From NCBI GenBank assembly GCA_040507035.1, contig JBEVVR010000035.1, positions 124,001 to 188,000 on the forward strand: 64,000 bases of DNA. Reading direction: 5' to 3'. Below, piece after piece: positions 56,814-64,000 of this stretch. This DNA comes from Thiodiazotropha sp040507035 (GTDB lineage: Bacteria > Pseudomonadota > Gammaproteobacteria > Chromatiales > Chromatiaceae). Position numbers and translations under genes: made by a program. Position 1 is the first letter of the stretch, and every line of letters begins with the position of its first letter. The notes beneath the pieces are model-generated. The model did not search any database and was not told the origin of the DNA. It was given only the letters and a program-made list of their open reading frames with translations.

Positions 56814-56910
56814 TATAATAAACAGCTTTAGACAACAGGCACTGAAAATGCTCCCAACTGGAGTCAGCCAAAAAAACAGACAAATGTCTCAGACATCTGT
56901 CTGTTTTTTT
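56814..56910 (+). ncRNA. Candidate short RNA with consensus -10 and strong terminator
   Basis: A perfect TATAAT (56814-56819) is followed by about 85 bases ending in a terminator whose 15-base arms (56875-56889 and 56891-56905, one mismatch) precede a T-run to 56910. A first stem-loop can form between CTCC (56851-56854) and GGAG (56860-56863), extended by CTGA/TCAG. The -35 region is weak. It lies 91 bases before the 68-residue gene. The terminator also has an A-run on its left, so it may serve both strands; the RNA itself is a guess. Confidence 0.4.
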
Positions 56911-57003
56911 ATTACTGTATTTTCAGTAACCCATTGAATTATTGGAAATAGTCCACATATATCATTGGTTAACTGATTATATTTTCTATCTATGGAGACA
57001 ACA

Positions 57004-57210
57004 ATGGCACAAACACACCGCATGCCTTCTAGAGAGGAGTTGGAAAAAAGATACGGACGCCTTCTTGCGGATAAAAGCTTGAATAATGTTGCAGATTGGA
57101 TCTTACCAAACCACTCAAAAGAGTTTAACGAAGAGAAGAGCCTGGAAAGCCTTCCTCGGATTAATAATGCCTTTAAAAAAGCAATGGGCAAACTATTTAA
57201 CAAGAAATAA
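57004..57210 (+). CDS. Small unknown protein of the comM element
   Basis: A 68-residue basic, helical protein (MPSREELEKRYGRLLADKSL; NNAFKKAMGKLFNKK). The ATG at 57004 is chosen because GGAG stands six bases upstream; an in-frame ATG at 56992 lacks this. Low-GC codon use matches the rest of the element. A clean terminator follows at once, so it is a one-gene unit. No family recognised; size and charge would allow a nucleic-acid-binding or antitoxin-like role, but there is no direct evidence. Confidence 0.7.
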   Translation: MAQTHRMPSREELEKRYGRLLADKSLNNVADWILPNHSKEFNEEKSLESLPRINNAFKKAMGKLFNKK

Positions 57211-57230
57211 TTAAACGGAAGACTTACATC

Positions 57231-57259
57231 AAAGCAGCATTTATTGCTGCTTTTTTTTT
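57231..57259 (+). terminator. Rho-independent terminator after the 68-residue gene
   Basis: The stem AAAGCAGCA / TGCTGCTTT (57231-57239 with 57245-57253) and a five-base loop are followed by a T-run. It isolates the small gene from the following pair. Confidence 0.9.
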
Positions 57260-57286
57260 GCCGGTTGTCCTTACTGGAGCTGTAAT

Positions 57287-57829
57287 ATGGATAGGATCAA
57301 TATAGATATTCTACAGAAGATCCCGAAAAAAAGAATCTTAGACAGATTATGGTATGTAGACGAAATATATAAATCGATTATATCCGATTTATCGGAATAC
57401 GATTTTATTATGAATTATGAATTCCTTTACCTAGCAATAAAAAGTTATTTCTATGATATAGAGAGATTAAAACACTTTCATGGAATACAACGAGTAGAGC
57501 ATTATAAAATAGCAGGGTATATGTCAAAATGGATAAATAGGATGCGCCCTGTTTCTTTCAATATTAGGCCTGAAACAAGTGGCGACACAATTCCATCTAC
57601 CTCTGTTTCTGAAGAAGCATTATTAATTAATGAGCGTTTAGCAATAGAAACTGGTTTTGTAATTTCTGAAATATTGGGTAAAGATGAAACAGAAGACGAA
57701 AGAATAATCGAGAGTGTTCTATACGAAATGCTCTATATATTTCAATACAGGGATGTACAAGCCGACCATCTTGCAATATGGTACAAGCATTTAGCTAACA
57801 ATAGAGATGGATATCTAGCGTCAGGATGA
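57287..57829 (+). CDS. Unknown helical protein, first gene of the element's two-gene pair
   Basis: A 180-residue soluble protein with no signal peptide or membrane segment, predicted mostly helical (ILDRLWYVDEIYKSIISDLS; FLYLAIKSYFYDIERLKHFHG; DERIIESVLYEMLYIFQYRD). The composition is rich in I, Y, E and K as expected for AT-rich DNA. GGAG precedes the ATG. Its stop overlaps the start of the hydrolase gene (ATGA, 57826-57829), so the products are made together. No family recognised. Confidence 0.8.
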   Translation: MDRINIDILQKIPKKRILDRLWYVDEIYKSIISDLSEYDFIMNYEFLYLAIKSYFYDIERLKHFHGIQRVEHYKIAGYMSKWINRMRPVSFNIRPETSGDTIPSTSVSEEALLINERLAIETGFVISEILGKDETEDERIIESVLYEMLYIFQYRDVQADHLAIWYKHLANNRDGYLASG

Positions 57830-58656
57830 ATCATAAAATCTCAGGCCGTGAAATACTGAGAGCAGATGAGAAAGTTCTTGCAGACCATTTGCGATCTGAA
57901 GAATATGCTACCCAGGCATTGGTGCTGATTCCAGGCATAAGAGACTGGGGCGGATGGACTAATATAGTCAAAGAACAACTAAAAATAAATAACCATATTA
58001 AAGTAATCCCAATAAGACCGAATGGATGGATTGATCTATTATCTTTCTTACTGCCACCATTACATAAATATGCAGAGAAGTCTGTATCAAAACAGATCAA
58101 CGCACTAAAAAATCATAATTATTATGAAATATCTTTTATAGCACATAGCTTCGGATCACATTGCTTAGTTAAATATGTGAAAAGCGGGGATATAAATAAC
58201 ATTAGCAAGATAATACTTTGCGGATCGATTGTAAAGGATAACATTCCCTGGGAAGAATATATAAATATTCACGATAGAAGCAAAACACCTACAATCGTCA
58301 ATGACTGTGGTTATTATGATCCTTGGCCAATAGTTGCAAGATGGCTGTTTCCTTGGAAATTTGGAAGTGTAGGTCGAACTGGCATATCTCACCCTTATGC
58401 AGAAAATAGATACCATAATTTTGGCCATGGGGGATTCTTTAATCACAATTTTATCCAAAAATATTGGATTCCATATATTACGAGCAAGGCTATAGTGCCT
58501 AGCAATATCAGAAAAAAAACTGATATTTCGCTAGTAACGACATTTTTTACACTCCCTTATTTCTCTCTACCCATCCTTACTGTTGTAGCACTATTTTTTT
58601 ATTTTCTATGTGGTTCCAATATAGGATGGTGCATAAAAGTAATATTTTGGAATTAA
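57826..58656 (+). CDS. Alpha/beta hydrolase with C-terminal membrane anchor
   Basis: A 276-residue protein. The hydrolase core has an oxyanion-type loop LVLIPGIRDWGGWTNI, the nucleophile elbow FIAHSFGSH (A-H-S-F-G form of GxSxG), a likely acid in DCGYYDPWP and a candidate histidine in FGHGGFFNH. About 60 residues at the C-terminus include a strong hydrophobic segment (FFTLPYFSLPILTVVALFFYF) that should anchor it in the membrane. No signal peptide is present, so the catalytic part is probably cytoplasmic. It is coupled to the 180-residue gene. Substrate unknown: lipid, ester or peptide. Confidence 0.82.
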   Translation: MNHKISGREILRADEKVLADHLRSEEYATQALVLIPGIRDWGGWTNIVKEQLKINNHIKVIPIRPNGWIDLLSFLLPPLHKYAEKSVSKQINALKNHNYYEISFIAHSFGSHCLVKYVKSGDINNISKIILCGSIVKDNIPWEEYINIHDRSKTPTIVNDCGYYDPWPIVARWLFPWKFGSVGRTGISHPYAENRYHNFGHGGFFNHNFIQKYWIPYITSKAIVPSNIRKKTDISLVTTFFTLPYFSLPILTVVALFFYFLCGSNIGWCIKVIFWN

Positions 58657-58689
58657 TAAAAGCTCGAACTCGCAGGAGTTTGATAAAAC

Positions 58690-59430
58690 GAGCTTGTAAA
58701 TAATTCTGTGTAACTGCCGTTTTAAACATACTTAGTCAAAAGATCTTTGGATTCGATCATAAATCGAGTCATGACCGCTTTTCAATTCCTGATGGGAGTT
58801 ATCGATTACCTTGGAAATACCTTTGATATCCAAGTAGATCCCTTTATTGCTGATTCCTTGGTTGGAAAGGAATCCCTTCTGGCTATCGACTCATGCGATT
58901 AGAACCTCTTTCACCCCGCGATTCTGCAGCTCAGCAAGCGCGCTAAACCTGAATTATGCCCCTTCTTTCTCAGAACTCCTCAGATGAGTTATTCTTTATG
59001 GCCTTTGGTATTGAATACAAGGGCTAGATAGGCTGACTTACTAATTACCTGGCGATCCTGTCATATCTTGACCACAATGCAATCTAGATACACGATTGGA
59101 TAAACGCCATCCAGTGGGCGGGTTACCTCTAAACAACCCGCTCAATGACAGCATCGGTTACTTTCGAGTTCAGTGAGACCCAGACATCAGCACCCTACAT
59201 CTCTTTGAAACTGGGGACGATTTCGTGGTTGTCATGCCTTTGGCGTGGAGACTGAGGGTTTTGTCATCCATGGTGGTGAAGTGCGACTGCTGATTCTTGA
59301 TCAGCTGTGGCTAAAAGCAACCATTACTATCACAGGGGGTGGTTAGCTCAAACGCACTCTCTTCTGTTTTGAGGGTCTTGCTACCGATGGTGGTTGTGCC
59401 CTCGCGCTTATAGCTTATGAGAGAAGGACG
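58690..59430 (-). pseudogene. Decayed IS256-family transposase remnant
   Basis: Minus-strand translation in shifting frames gives recognisable IS256-type pieces: SKTLKTEESAFELTTPCDSN (about 59400-59340), HFTTMDDKTLSLHAKGMTT (about 59290-59230), KVTDAVIERVV and LAELQNRGVKEVLIA near 58940-58900. Stops and frameshifts interrupt all of them. The N-terminal part and most of the C-terminal half are absent; after GVKEVLIA the sequence no longer resembles the family. A possible terminal end (TTACACAGAATTATTTACAA) is near 58695-58720. The copy cannot be active. Confidence 0.7.
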
Positions 59431-59433
59431 GGA

Positions 59434-59637
59434 TTAAGACTTGATACTAAGAGCTTTCTTTGTATTTTCTACAAACGAGCGTAAATTCCGACTCTCATAT
59501 TCAGAATACTGCTTAGGGTCAAAAGCATGCCCTATATTTGGATTATTCCATTTGGAGATAATGCGCGTAGCGTACGCTTTTCCTACTTCAGTAAAAAAGC
59601 GTGTCCGCTCTTTTGGAGGGATATCAGTAATCGACAT
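59434..59637 (-). CDS. Small hypothetical protein
   Basis: A 67-residue basic protein (KERTRFFTEVGKAYATRIIS; SRNLRSFVENTKKALSIKS) with a GAGG-type ribosome site before the ATG at 59637. It reads toward the transposase remnant, so it could be the intact front of a gene truncated by that insertion. No family recognised. Confidence 0.45.
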   Translation of the reverse strand: MSITDIPPKERTRFFTEVGKAYATRIISKWNNPNIGHAFDPKQYSEYESRNLRSFVENTKKALSIKS

Positions 59638-59881
59638 TTACTCGATCCTCGAAATAACGAGTATATCCAGATGATTATAATGCAGGCATAACATAAGTTA
59701 ATCCACATGACGAGGGGCAGAAAAACTTCCTCAACGACTCCCTGTGAAGACCCACTTGTCTTTTGAGTAATGCAAACCAATATTAGTACCCTGAAACTAA
59801 CGATTCAATCAAAATGAAGCGAGTTTTATTAGATCCTCATCAATAAATAGAGCGGAAATAGAACGGACAGCCATTAATTGG
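59638..59881. other. AT-rich spacer at the right end of the element
   Basis: About 240 bases without a credible gene. One open frame here (59583-59780, minus) overlaps the 67-residue gene and has no ribosome site. No repeat or terminator is apparent. Confidence 0.4.
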
Positions 59882-60026
59882 CATCGAAAAACTCGGGCTG
59901 TCGATGCGTGCCTTCCATCGCATCCTCAAGGTGGCGCGCACCGTTGCTGATCTGGAAGCGAGTCCCAAGGTGGAGACATCGCACATTAGTGAGGCGATCG
60001 GTTATCGGCGCTTGGACAGGAGTTAG
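59882..60026 (+). pseudogene. Stranded 3' end of comM (right copy)
   Basis: These 145 bases encode SMRAFHRILKVARTVADLEA and on through EAIGYRRLDRS and a stop, parallel to the end of intact ComM. The first 75 bases are nearly identical to the left copy; the remainder is diverged at synonymous positions and is GC-richer, like the body of comM. It has no start and cannot be a gene by itself. It probably is the original chromosomal 3' end. Confidence 0.85.
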
Positions 60027-60063
60027 GGTTATCTAAATAGGTATTGTTGTGCGGTCACGGTTT

Positions 60064-60879
60064 TTATAACCCCGAACACCTATACTCAGAGCTAGTTGTA
60101 TAACCAAGCTCTACGCGGCATAAATGTTTGGTTTTCTCTTTTTTATAAGCCTTAATGGCATTATCGGAAATGCTCTGTCCATCTCTGGTAAGTGATAAGT
60201 ACCTCTTCCTTTTTTTATCCAATAACTCCCAATCATTTATACAATCTTGCAAAGCACTAGGGCATACATAATCAACAATACACTCGGGTATAGGGAAATT
60301 TAGTATGTTTCGTGGCTGACTCTTCTCTCTTTTATTTTTTTCAATTTCTGTCTTATTTTCATTATCTGTTTTAATTTCTTCCATGCTGCTTAAATAGTTG
60401 TGTAGTTCTTTTGACAACGCCACTCTCCATTTGCCCTGGTTATTGATAGTCGAAATCAGGTTAACAACATCAACATATCTTTTATTAAGCCGTATTGTTT
60501 GCCGATATATAACATGCCTAAGATTTGGTGATTCCGATACCTCGCCGAGGATAGTGTATTTAACCATCGGATCAGCTGATGATTTATAGGCCTTATCACT
60601 ATCGTTGATAATTTTGAGAAAATTTGCGTATGTCTTTTCAGGAGTCAGTGATCCAACATCATTTTCTTCGCCCTTCAGGATTATGGAATTTAGTAGCGGC
60701 TGCAACTCAAGGAGGTCGGTTTTACGATGTAGCGATGCGGCTTTTAGCCACTCCTTGTTATTTAGATGTTGGATATACTGATCAACAATTTCAATACTTT
60801 CTGTTTGCGCTTGAACGCTGAGCACCGGCATACAAAAAAATATCAATACAAAGACGCTAAATCCTTTAACAATAAACAT
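60064..60879 (-). CDS. AT-rich gene for an exported protein of unknown function
   Basis: A 271-residue protein with a signal peptide (MFIVKGFSVFVLIFFCMPVLSVQAQ). The mature N-terminal half (IEIVDQYIQHLNNKEWLKAASL) has the look of an NTF2/SnoaL-like domain; a lysine/glutamate-rich linker follows (KTDNENKTEIEKNKREKS) and then a cysteine-containing C-terminal part (PECIVDYVCPSALQDCINDW; five cysteines in all). The ATG at 60879 is chosen for GGAG nine bases upstream. Base composition is like the comM element, yet the gene lies outside its right repeat. Confidence 0.75.
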   Translation of the reverse strand: MFIVKGFSVFVLIFFCMPVLSVQAQTESIEIVDQYIQHLNNKEWLKAASLHRKTDLLELQPLLNSIILKGEENDVGSLTPEKTYANFLKIINDSDKAYKSSADPMVKYTILGEVSESPNLRHVIYRQTIRLNKRYVDVVNLISTINNQGKWRVALSKELHNYLSSMEEIKTDNENKTEIEKNKREKSQPRNILNFPIPECIVDYVCPSALQDCINDWELLDKKRKRYLSLTRDGQSISDNAIKAYKKEKTKHLCRVELGYTTSSEYRCSGL

Positions 60880-61019
60880 GCATACTGTCTCCACGAATAA
60901 CCCGGAGTCGTGTGAACTCCTTTAACACAAACACCCTATGCAGCAGACAGTATCACTATAAGTAAAAACATAAAACAGTACACTTAAACAAAGCCGCAAT
61001 GATGAGTTCCGTAATCTAT

Positions 61020-61397
61020 TTATTCCTTGCGCAACCGCACCCCACGAATCTCCTCCATCATCACCAGCATCCGCAACTCCTCAGGCGTCACCCGTGCCAT
61101 GAACGTATGGGCCGCACCGAGCCACTTGACCTTGTGAGATAGGAGCTGCGGAATTTTCTCTCTCGCCGCCGTTTCTACTTTCTTCACCTTCGCCTTCGCC
61201 TGTGGTGAAAGTTCCGATACACGTTTCGGGCGGAGCCTGCCAAACAGACCTCTTTTGACCACCACCTGGGGAAACTCCACATCCAGCTCGATCACCACCG
61301 GCCGCGTCTGCTCGCTGTCGCTCATGGCAAACTCACGCAGTTCCCGGTGGGTGATCTTCTTTTCTATGGTCTCGCTGTGAGGATTCCTATCGTCCAT
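61020..61397 (-). CDS. I9-like (subtilisin propeptide-type) protein encoded apart from its protease
   Basis: A 125-residue cytoplasmic protein. The C-terminal part VKWLGAAHTFMARVTPEELRMLVMMEE followed by IRGVRLRKE has the pattern of inhibitor I9 propeptides, where a strand, the phrase TPEEL and a helix end in a V-x-V/R strand. It begins six bases after the stop of the subtilase gene on the same strand. An in-trans chaperone or inhibitor for that subtilase is the natural inference. Fold assignment is by eye only. Confidence 0.65.
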   Translation of the reverse strand: MDDRNPHSETIEKKITHRELREFAMSDSEQTRPVVIELDVEFPQVVVKRGLFGRLRPKRVSELSPQAKAKVKKVETAAREKIPQLLSHKVKWLGAAHTFMARVTPEELRMLVMMEEIRGVRLRKE

Positions 61398-61403
61398 AGT
61401 GCC

Positions 61404-62930
61404 TCAGTAGCCTAGCTCTTTGGCATAGCCTATCGCCTTTAAGATATTAATACGCCCAAGGCCAAAACGATGGTCCTGCCCGGCCTCCCCAAGCTCTTCC
61501 ACCGACCCCATGATCAGATCCTGGATCAGAAAGGCGCGTTCTGAGGCGTCAACAATGTTTCTGATATCGGTGGCGCTCAGCAGCAGGGCGACTGCGCCGG
61601 CGACATGGGGGGTTGCCATGGAGGTGCCGTTCCAGGCTTCATAACGGCCCCGGGGTACTGCCGATTTTACGCCCACGCCGGGTGCCGATACATCCGGTTT
61701 CGAATAGACCAGGGGCAGTACATCAGAGCGCAGATAGCGGGATTCCGTAATCACCTGGGTACGCCCACCGGAAAATCCTGCGGCCCGATCCTCCGGGTCG
61801 GTGGCGCCGACGGTGAAGGCGAAGTAGTCGTTACCCGGGGCGCCAGAGGTCTGGCTTCCATCGTTACCGATGGCGACGACCACTGCTATCCCCAGCCTAT
61901 TGGCGGTGATGAGCATCCGCGTATAGGTATCCAATACCTCGGGGCTCAGGCTCATACCACCCAGGGACATGCTGATGACATCCACATCCCGATCGATGGC
62001 CCACTGCATACCGGCAAGTATCTGCGCGTCTGTGCCACTTCCCCCAGGCAACACCACCCCGGCGGCCAGGGAGGCCTCAGGCGCCACCCCGATCCACTGC
62101 CCGGATGCGTTGCCCCCCGCGACCGTGCCACAACAATGGGTTCCGTGCCTTCCGGTGTCGCGCATTTCCGCATCGTCTACCAGGTTCCCATCGCGGTCAA
62201 ACTCTGCAAAATCGGCAGCGCCTATCTTCCCCTGCAGGTCGGGATGATCGGCATCGATTCCGGTATCGAGCACGGCAACCTTGACCCCGTTGCCCCGTGC
62301 CCCATAGGCACCCCAGGTCGCCAAGGCTCCAATCGCCTCGACCCCCCAGGCCGATGTCTTGTTCTCCTGAACCGTTCGGGGAAGACGGGCGGGGTCCACG
62401 CGCACAACCGGTGGCAGGGTCACCTTACGGTTTATAAACACATCCCTGATTCCAGGGACATCTTTAGCCAACTGTGCGAGGTCATCTTTACTCAGTTCAA
62501 GCACCGCACTGGCGGCACTCCAGAAATGGCCTATCTTTGCACCCTTGCGGTAACTCAGGGCCCGTTTGGCGATATCCGACTCCAAAAGCGGTGTCAAGGA
62601 GCGTCTCGCCACCCTTTCTATCGACTTTTTGGTCGCCTTGAATCCCATGGTGGCAACAAATTCGGCCATGCTTTTGGTATCGGGAAGCCGGCGACGACGG
62701 CTTTTTCTGGCCCTCGATGCCTTCACAGTACGCCGCAGTTTTTCTGCCGGTGGGGGTAAGAGGTCGCGAGCGCTCAGGAACATATTGCGTCCGCTGGTGA
62801 CCTGGCTGGCAATGGAGATGAGCTCCTCGGTCTCCTGCTTTCCCGTATCCATTTGTATGATCACGCTGCGGGCCTTTCCCTGTCCTTCGTCGATGATCTT
62901 TTCAATCTGATTTCGCAGATGCTTTTCCAT
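61404..62930 (-). CDS. Cytoplasmic S8 (subtilisin-family) serine peptidase
   Basis: A 508-residue subtilase. Catalytic Asp in VAVLDTGIDADHPDL, His in GRHGTHCCGTVAGG, oxyanion Asn in VVVAIGNDGSQ and Ser in NGTSMATPHVAGA are all present. The N-terminal 190 residues contain a basic stretch (VKASRARKSRRRRLP) and an I9-like segment (VLELSKDDLAQLAKDVPG). There is no signal peptide, unlike most subtilases, so it probably acts inside the cell. It is co-transcribed with the I9-like gene downstream. Confidence 0.9.
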   Translation of the reverse strand: MEKHLRNQIEKIIDEGQGKARSVIIQMDTGKQETEELISIASQVTSGRNMFLSARDLLPPPAEKLRRTVKASRARKSRRRRLPDTKSMAEFVATMGFKATKKSIERVARRSLTPLLESDIAKRALSYRKGAKIGHFWSAASAVLELSKDDLAQLAKDVPGIRDVFINRKVTLPPVVRVDPARLPRTVQENKTSAWGVEAIGALATWGAYGARGNGVKVAVLDTGIDADHPDLQGKIGAADFAEFDRDGNLVDDAEMRDTGRHGTHCCGTVAGGNASGQWIGVAPEASLAAGVVLPGGSGTDAQILAGMQWAIDRDVDVISMSLGGMSLSPEVLDTYTRMLITANRLGIAVVVAIGNDGSQTSGAPGNDYFAFTVGATDPEDRAAGFSGGRTQVITESRYLRSDVLPLVYSKPDVSAPGVGVKSAVPRGRYEAWNGTSMATPHVAGAVALLLSATDIRNIVDASERAFLIQDLIMGSVEELGEAGQDHRFGLGRINILKAIGYAKELGY

Positions 62931-63079
62931 TTCATCTCCCTCCTTAGAGTCCGGAATTAGTAATCAAGATTGCCAGTATAGCAACAGCGCTATAGCTCCA
63001 AACCGGTAATATTCACGGACCCATGGCCATCCAGACTCGACAGCCGGATAGAAGATGAATTCGCGGATTCAGCCGTTAG

Positions 63080-63628
63080 TCAGCGTACCAGGCCCTGTTC
63101 GACCTGGTCACGGGTCTCCCTGCCGCTCAGCTTCTCGATCAGCTCGAGGGCGAAATCCATCGCTGTTCCCGGCCCGCGGGAGGTGATCACCCGGTCGTCA
63201 CTGATCACCGACTCGAGCTGCACATCGACCCTCGGCAGTTCCATGCTGTCCAGTACACCCGGATAGCTGGTGGCACGGCGACCATCGAGGAGACCGGCCC
63301 CCGCAAGCACCTTGGGTGCGGCGCAGATCGCGGCGGTGAATCGTCCCTGCTGATGCAGGCGCTGCAGTAGTTGATGGATGCGGGGATCGGCATCGAGATA
63401 GTCAGCACCAGGGAGACCACCGGGAAGCACCAGCATGTCGAACTCCTCATTCATCACTGCCTCGAGGGTGGTGTCGGGTACCAGGGTGATACCCCGCGAG
63501 GCCTTCACCGGCCCCGCCTCCAATCCGGCGGTGACGACTTCTATCCCCGCCCGGGTCAGTAGATCGGTGATGGTGACTGCTTCGAGCTCTTCGCATCCTT
63601 GGGCAAGGGGGACGAGTACGCGTGCCAT
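63080..63628 (-). CDS. DJ-1/PfpI family protein (YajL/ThiJ-like)
   Basis: A 182-residue protein of the DJ-1 family. The nucleophilic cysteine lies in AAICAAPKVLAGAG and the conserved glutamate in AQGCEELEAVTI; both are needed for the chaperone/glyoxalase-type activities reported for YajL and DJ-1. GGGAGG precedes the ATG. Its first 73 bases overlap the end of the upstream deacetylase gene. Confidence 0.93.
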   Translation of the reverse strand: MARVLVPLAQGCEELEAVTITDLLTRAGIEVVTAGLEAGPVKASRGITLVPDTTLEAVMNEEFDMLVLPGGLPGADYLDADPRIHQLLQRLHQQGRFTAAICAAPKVLAGAGLLDGRRATSYPGVLDSMELPRVDVQLESVISDDRVITSRGPGTAMDFALELIEKLSGRETRDQVEQGLVR

Positions 63629-64000
63629 TGTGGCCTCCCTGAATTGACAAGTTCAGAAACGGTTACAAGCTCAACGCCCTGCTGTCGCAACCTGGGCAAT
63701 TCCTGGTGCAGCAAGGCCAGAGTTTGCGGGTAGGGGTGGGCGATACCGATGGCGCTCCCCTGTTCACGGGCCTTGATGATCAGTTTAGCCAACTGCTCTC
63801 TGATCTTGGACGCCTGGGGCTGGTTGTCGAGAAAGACATGCCTGCGTGAGGCGGAGACCAGGGTTCTGTTGGCAATCTGCTCGGCAACGGTGGCATCGGT
63901 GGTTCGACTGTCGATGAAATAGAGCCCGTTGGCGCGTAGTTCGCTCATCAGCCAACGCATCGCCGTGGGATCCCGTGTCAACAGGCTTCCCATATGGTTG
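63556..64000 (-). CDS. Divergent polysaccharide deacetylase (YibQ family), partial
   Basis: The C-terminal part of a YibQ/DUF610 protein; the gene begins beyond the right edge. Upstream of the first in-window ATG the frame continues, giving NHMGSLLTRDPTAM, a family hallmark, then YFIDSRTT, QASKIREQL, GIAHPYPQTL and VSELV. These carry residues of the NodB-like fold. The last 25 codons overlap the DJ-1 gene in another frame. In many gammaproteobacteria it follows ctp and envC genes, which would lie to the right. Confidence 0.88.
   Translation of the reverse strand, partial: NHMGSLLTRDPTAMRWLMSELRANGLYFIDSRTTDATVAEQIANRTLVSASRRHVFLDNQPQASKIREQLAKLIIKAREQGSAIGIAHPYPQTLALLHQELPRLRQQGVELVTVSELVNSGRPQWHAYSSPLPKDAKSSKQSPSPIY

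Larger units (their letters stand above)
56294..60026. mobile_element. Putative integrated element in the 3' end of comM
   Basis: A 75-bp direct repeat (56294-56368 and 59882-59956, 73 of 75 identical) flanks about 3.5 kb of AT-rich DNA. Beyond the identical core both copies continue to the comM stop and encode nearly the same peptide with diverged codons. The intact gene ends with the AT-richer version and the GC-rich version is stranded at the right end. This is what insertion into a gene's 3' end with restoration of the reading frame leaves behind. No integrase is visible inside, so the element is either decayed or mobilised in trans. Cargo: an RNA-like unit, a 68-residue gene, a two-gene pair and an IS256-type remnant. 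Confidence 0.7.

Noticed and set aside
56659..56937. 92-residue plus-strand frame in the comM element
   Set aside because: It reads straight through a strong terminator and the TATAAT element, with no ribosome site.
56439..57003. Retron or other reverse-transcriptase-linked RNA considered for the non-coding stretch
   Set aside because: No reverse transcriptase gene is nearby, and the hairpins do not form the msr-msd layout.
59583..59780. 65-residue minus-strand frame with one hydrophobic stretch
   Set aside because: It overlaps the better supported 67-residue gene and lacks a ribosome site.
61605..62759. 384-residue plus-strand open frame opposite the subtilase
   Set aside because: The minus strand encodes a subtilase with intact catalytic motifs; the opposite frame is a high-GC shadow with no domain.

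Overview
The window reads as one contig of a free-living or symbiotic gammaproteobacterium. Marker genes (class I adenylate cyclase, UbiE/J/B/K, HslVU, DapF-XerC, ComM, EngB-PolA) are of gammaproteobacterial type. A DsrC/TusE-family protein and a pyrophosphate-based energy gene set (PPi-type phosphofructokinase, H+-pumping pyrophosphatase, soluble pyrophosphatase) point to a sulfur-oxidising, probably autotrophic lineage such as the Chromatiales or sulfur-oxidising symbionts. That placement is inference; there is no rRNA gene in the window.

Layout. 1-2.4 kb: polysaccharide ABC exporter (minus) and a parvulin PPIase. 2.5-6.1 kb: a large secreted protein of unknown role, a small lipoprotein and a Mip/FkpA-like PPIase. 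6.2-13.7 kb: minus-strand housekeeping genes (cyaA, a PAS/degenerate GGDEF protein, DUF2939, an RRM protein, an ABC-F ATPase, gspG). 14-24 kb: surface polysaccharide genes (WbpM-like dehydratase, FrhB-like protein, pyruvyl transferase-like protein, flippase-like protein) facing two large membrane glycosylation-type proteins. 24.4-27 kb: lptM-dapF-DUF484-xerC operon; lptM is a 43-residue lipoprotein with a TTG start. 27-31 kb: an RND exporter and its LolA-like partner, ending in a MITE-like repeat. 31.4-37 kb: hslVU, DUF971, ubiE-ubiJ-ubiB. 38-45 kb: an adenylate kinase fused to a lysine-rich histone H1-like tail, then the pyrophosphate genes. 45-51 kb: moaC, bacteriohemerythrin, engB, polA and a DsrC-like gene. 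Between the convergent engB and polA lies a candidate small RNA at the position occupied by Spot 42 in Escherichia and ErsA in Pseudomonas. 51-54.5 kb: a nitrogen operon (Gcw_chp porin-like, glnK, amtB) behind two overlapping NtrC-type sites and a possible sigma-54 promoter. 54.6-56.4 kb: ubiK and comM.

The most unusual region is 56.3-60.0 kb. The 3' end of comM is present twice, 3588 bp apart. Between the copies is AT-rich DNA with a short RNA-like unit, a 68-residue gene, a translationally coupled pair (a 180-residue unknown protein and a membrane-anchored alpha/beta hydrolase) and a decayed IS256-family transposase. This looks like an integrated element that replaced and restored the end of comM. 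To its right are an AT-rich secreted protein gene, a cytoplasmic subtilase followed by a separately encoded I9-like protein, a DJ-1 family gene and the end of a divergent polysaccharide deacetylase gene. No tRNA, rRNA or CRISPR array was seen.
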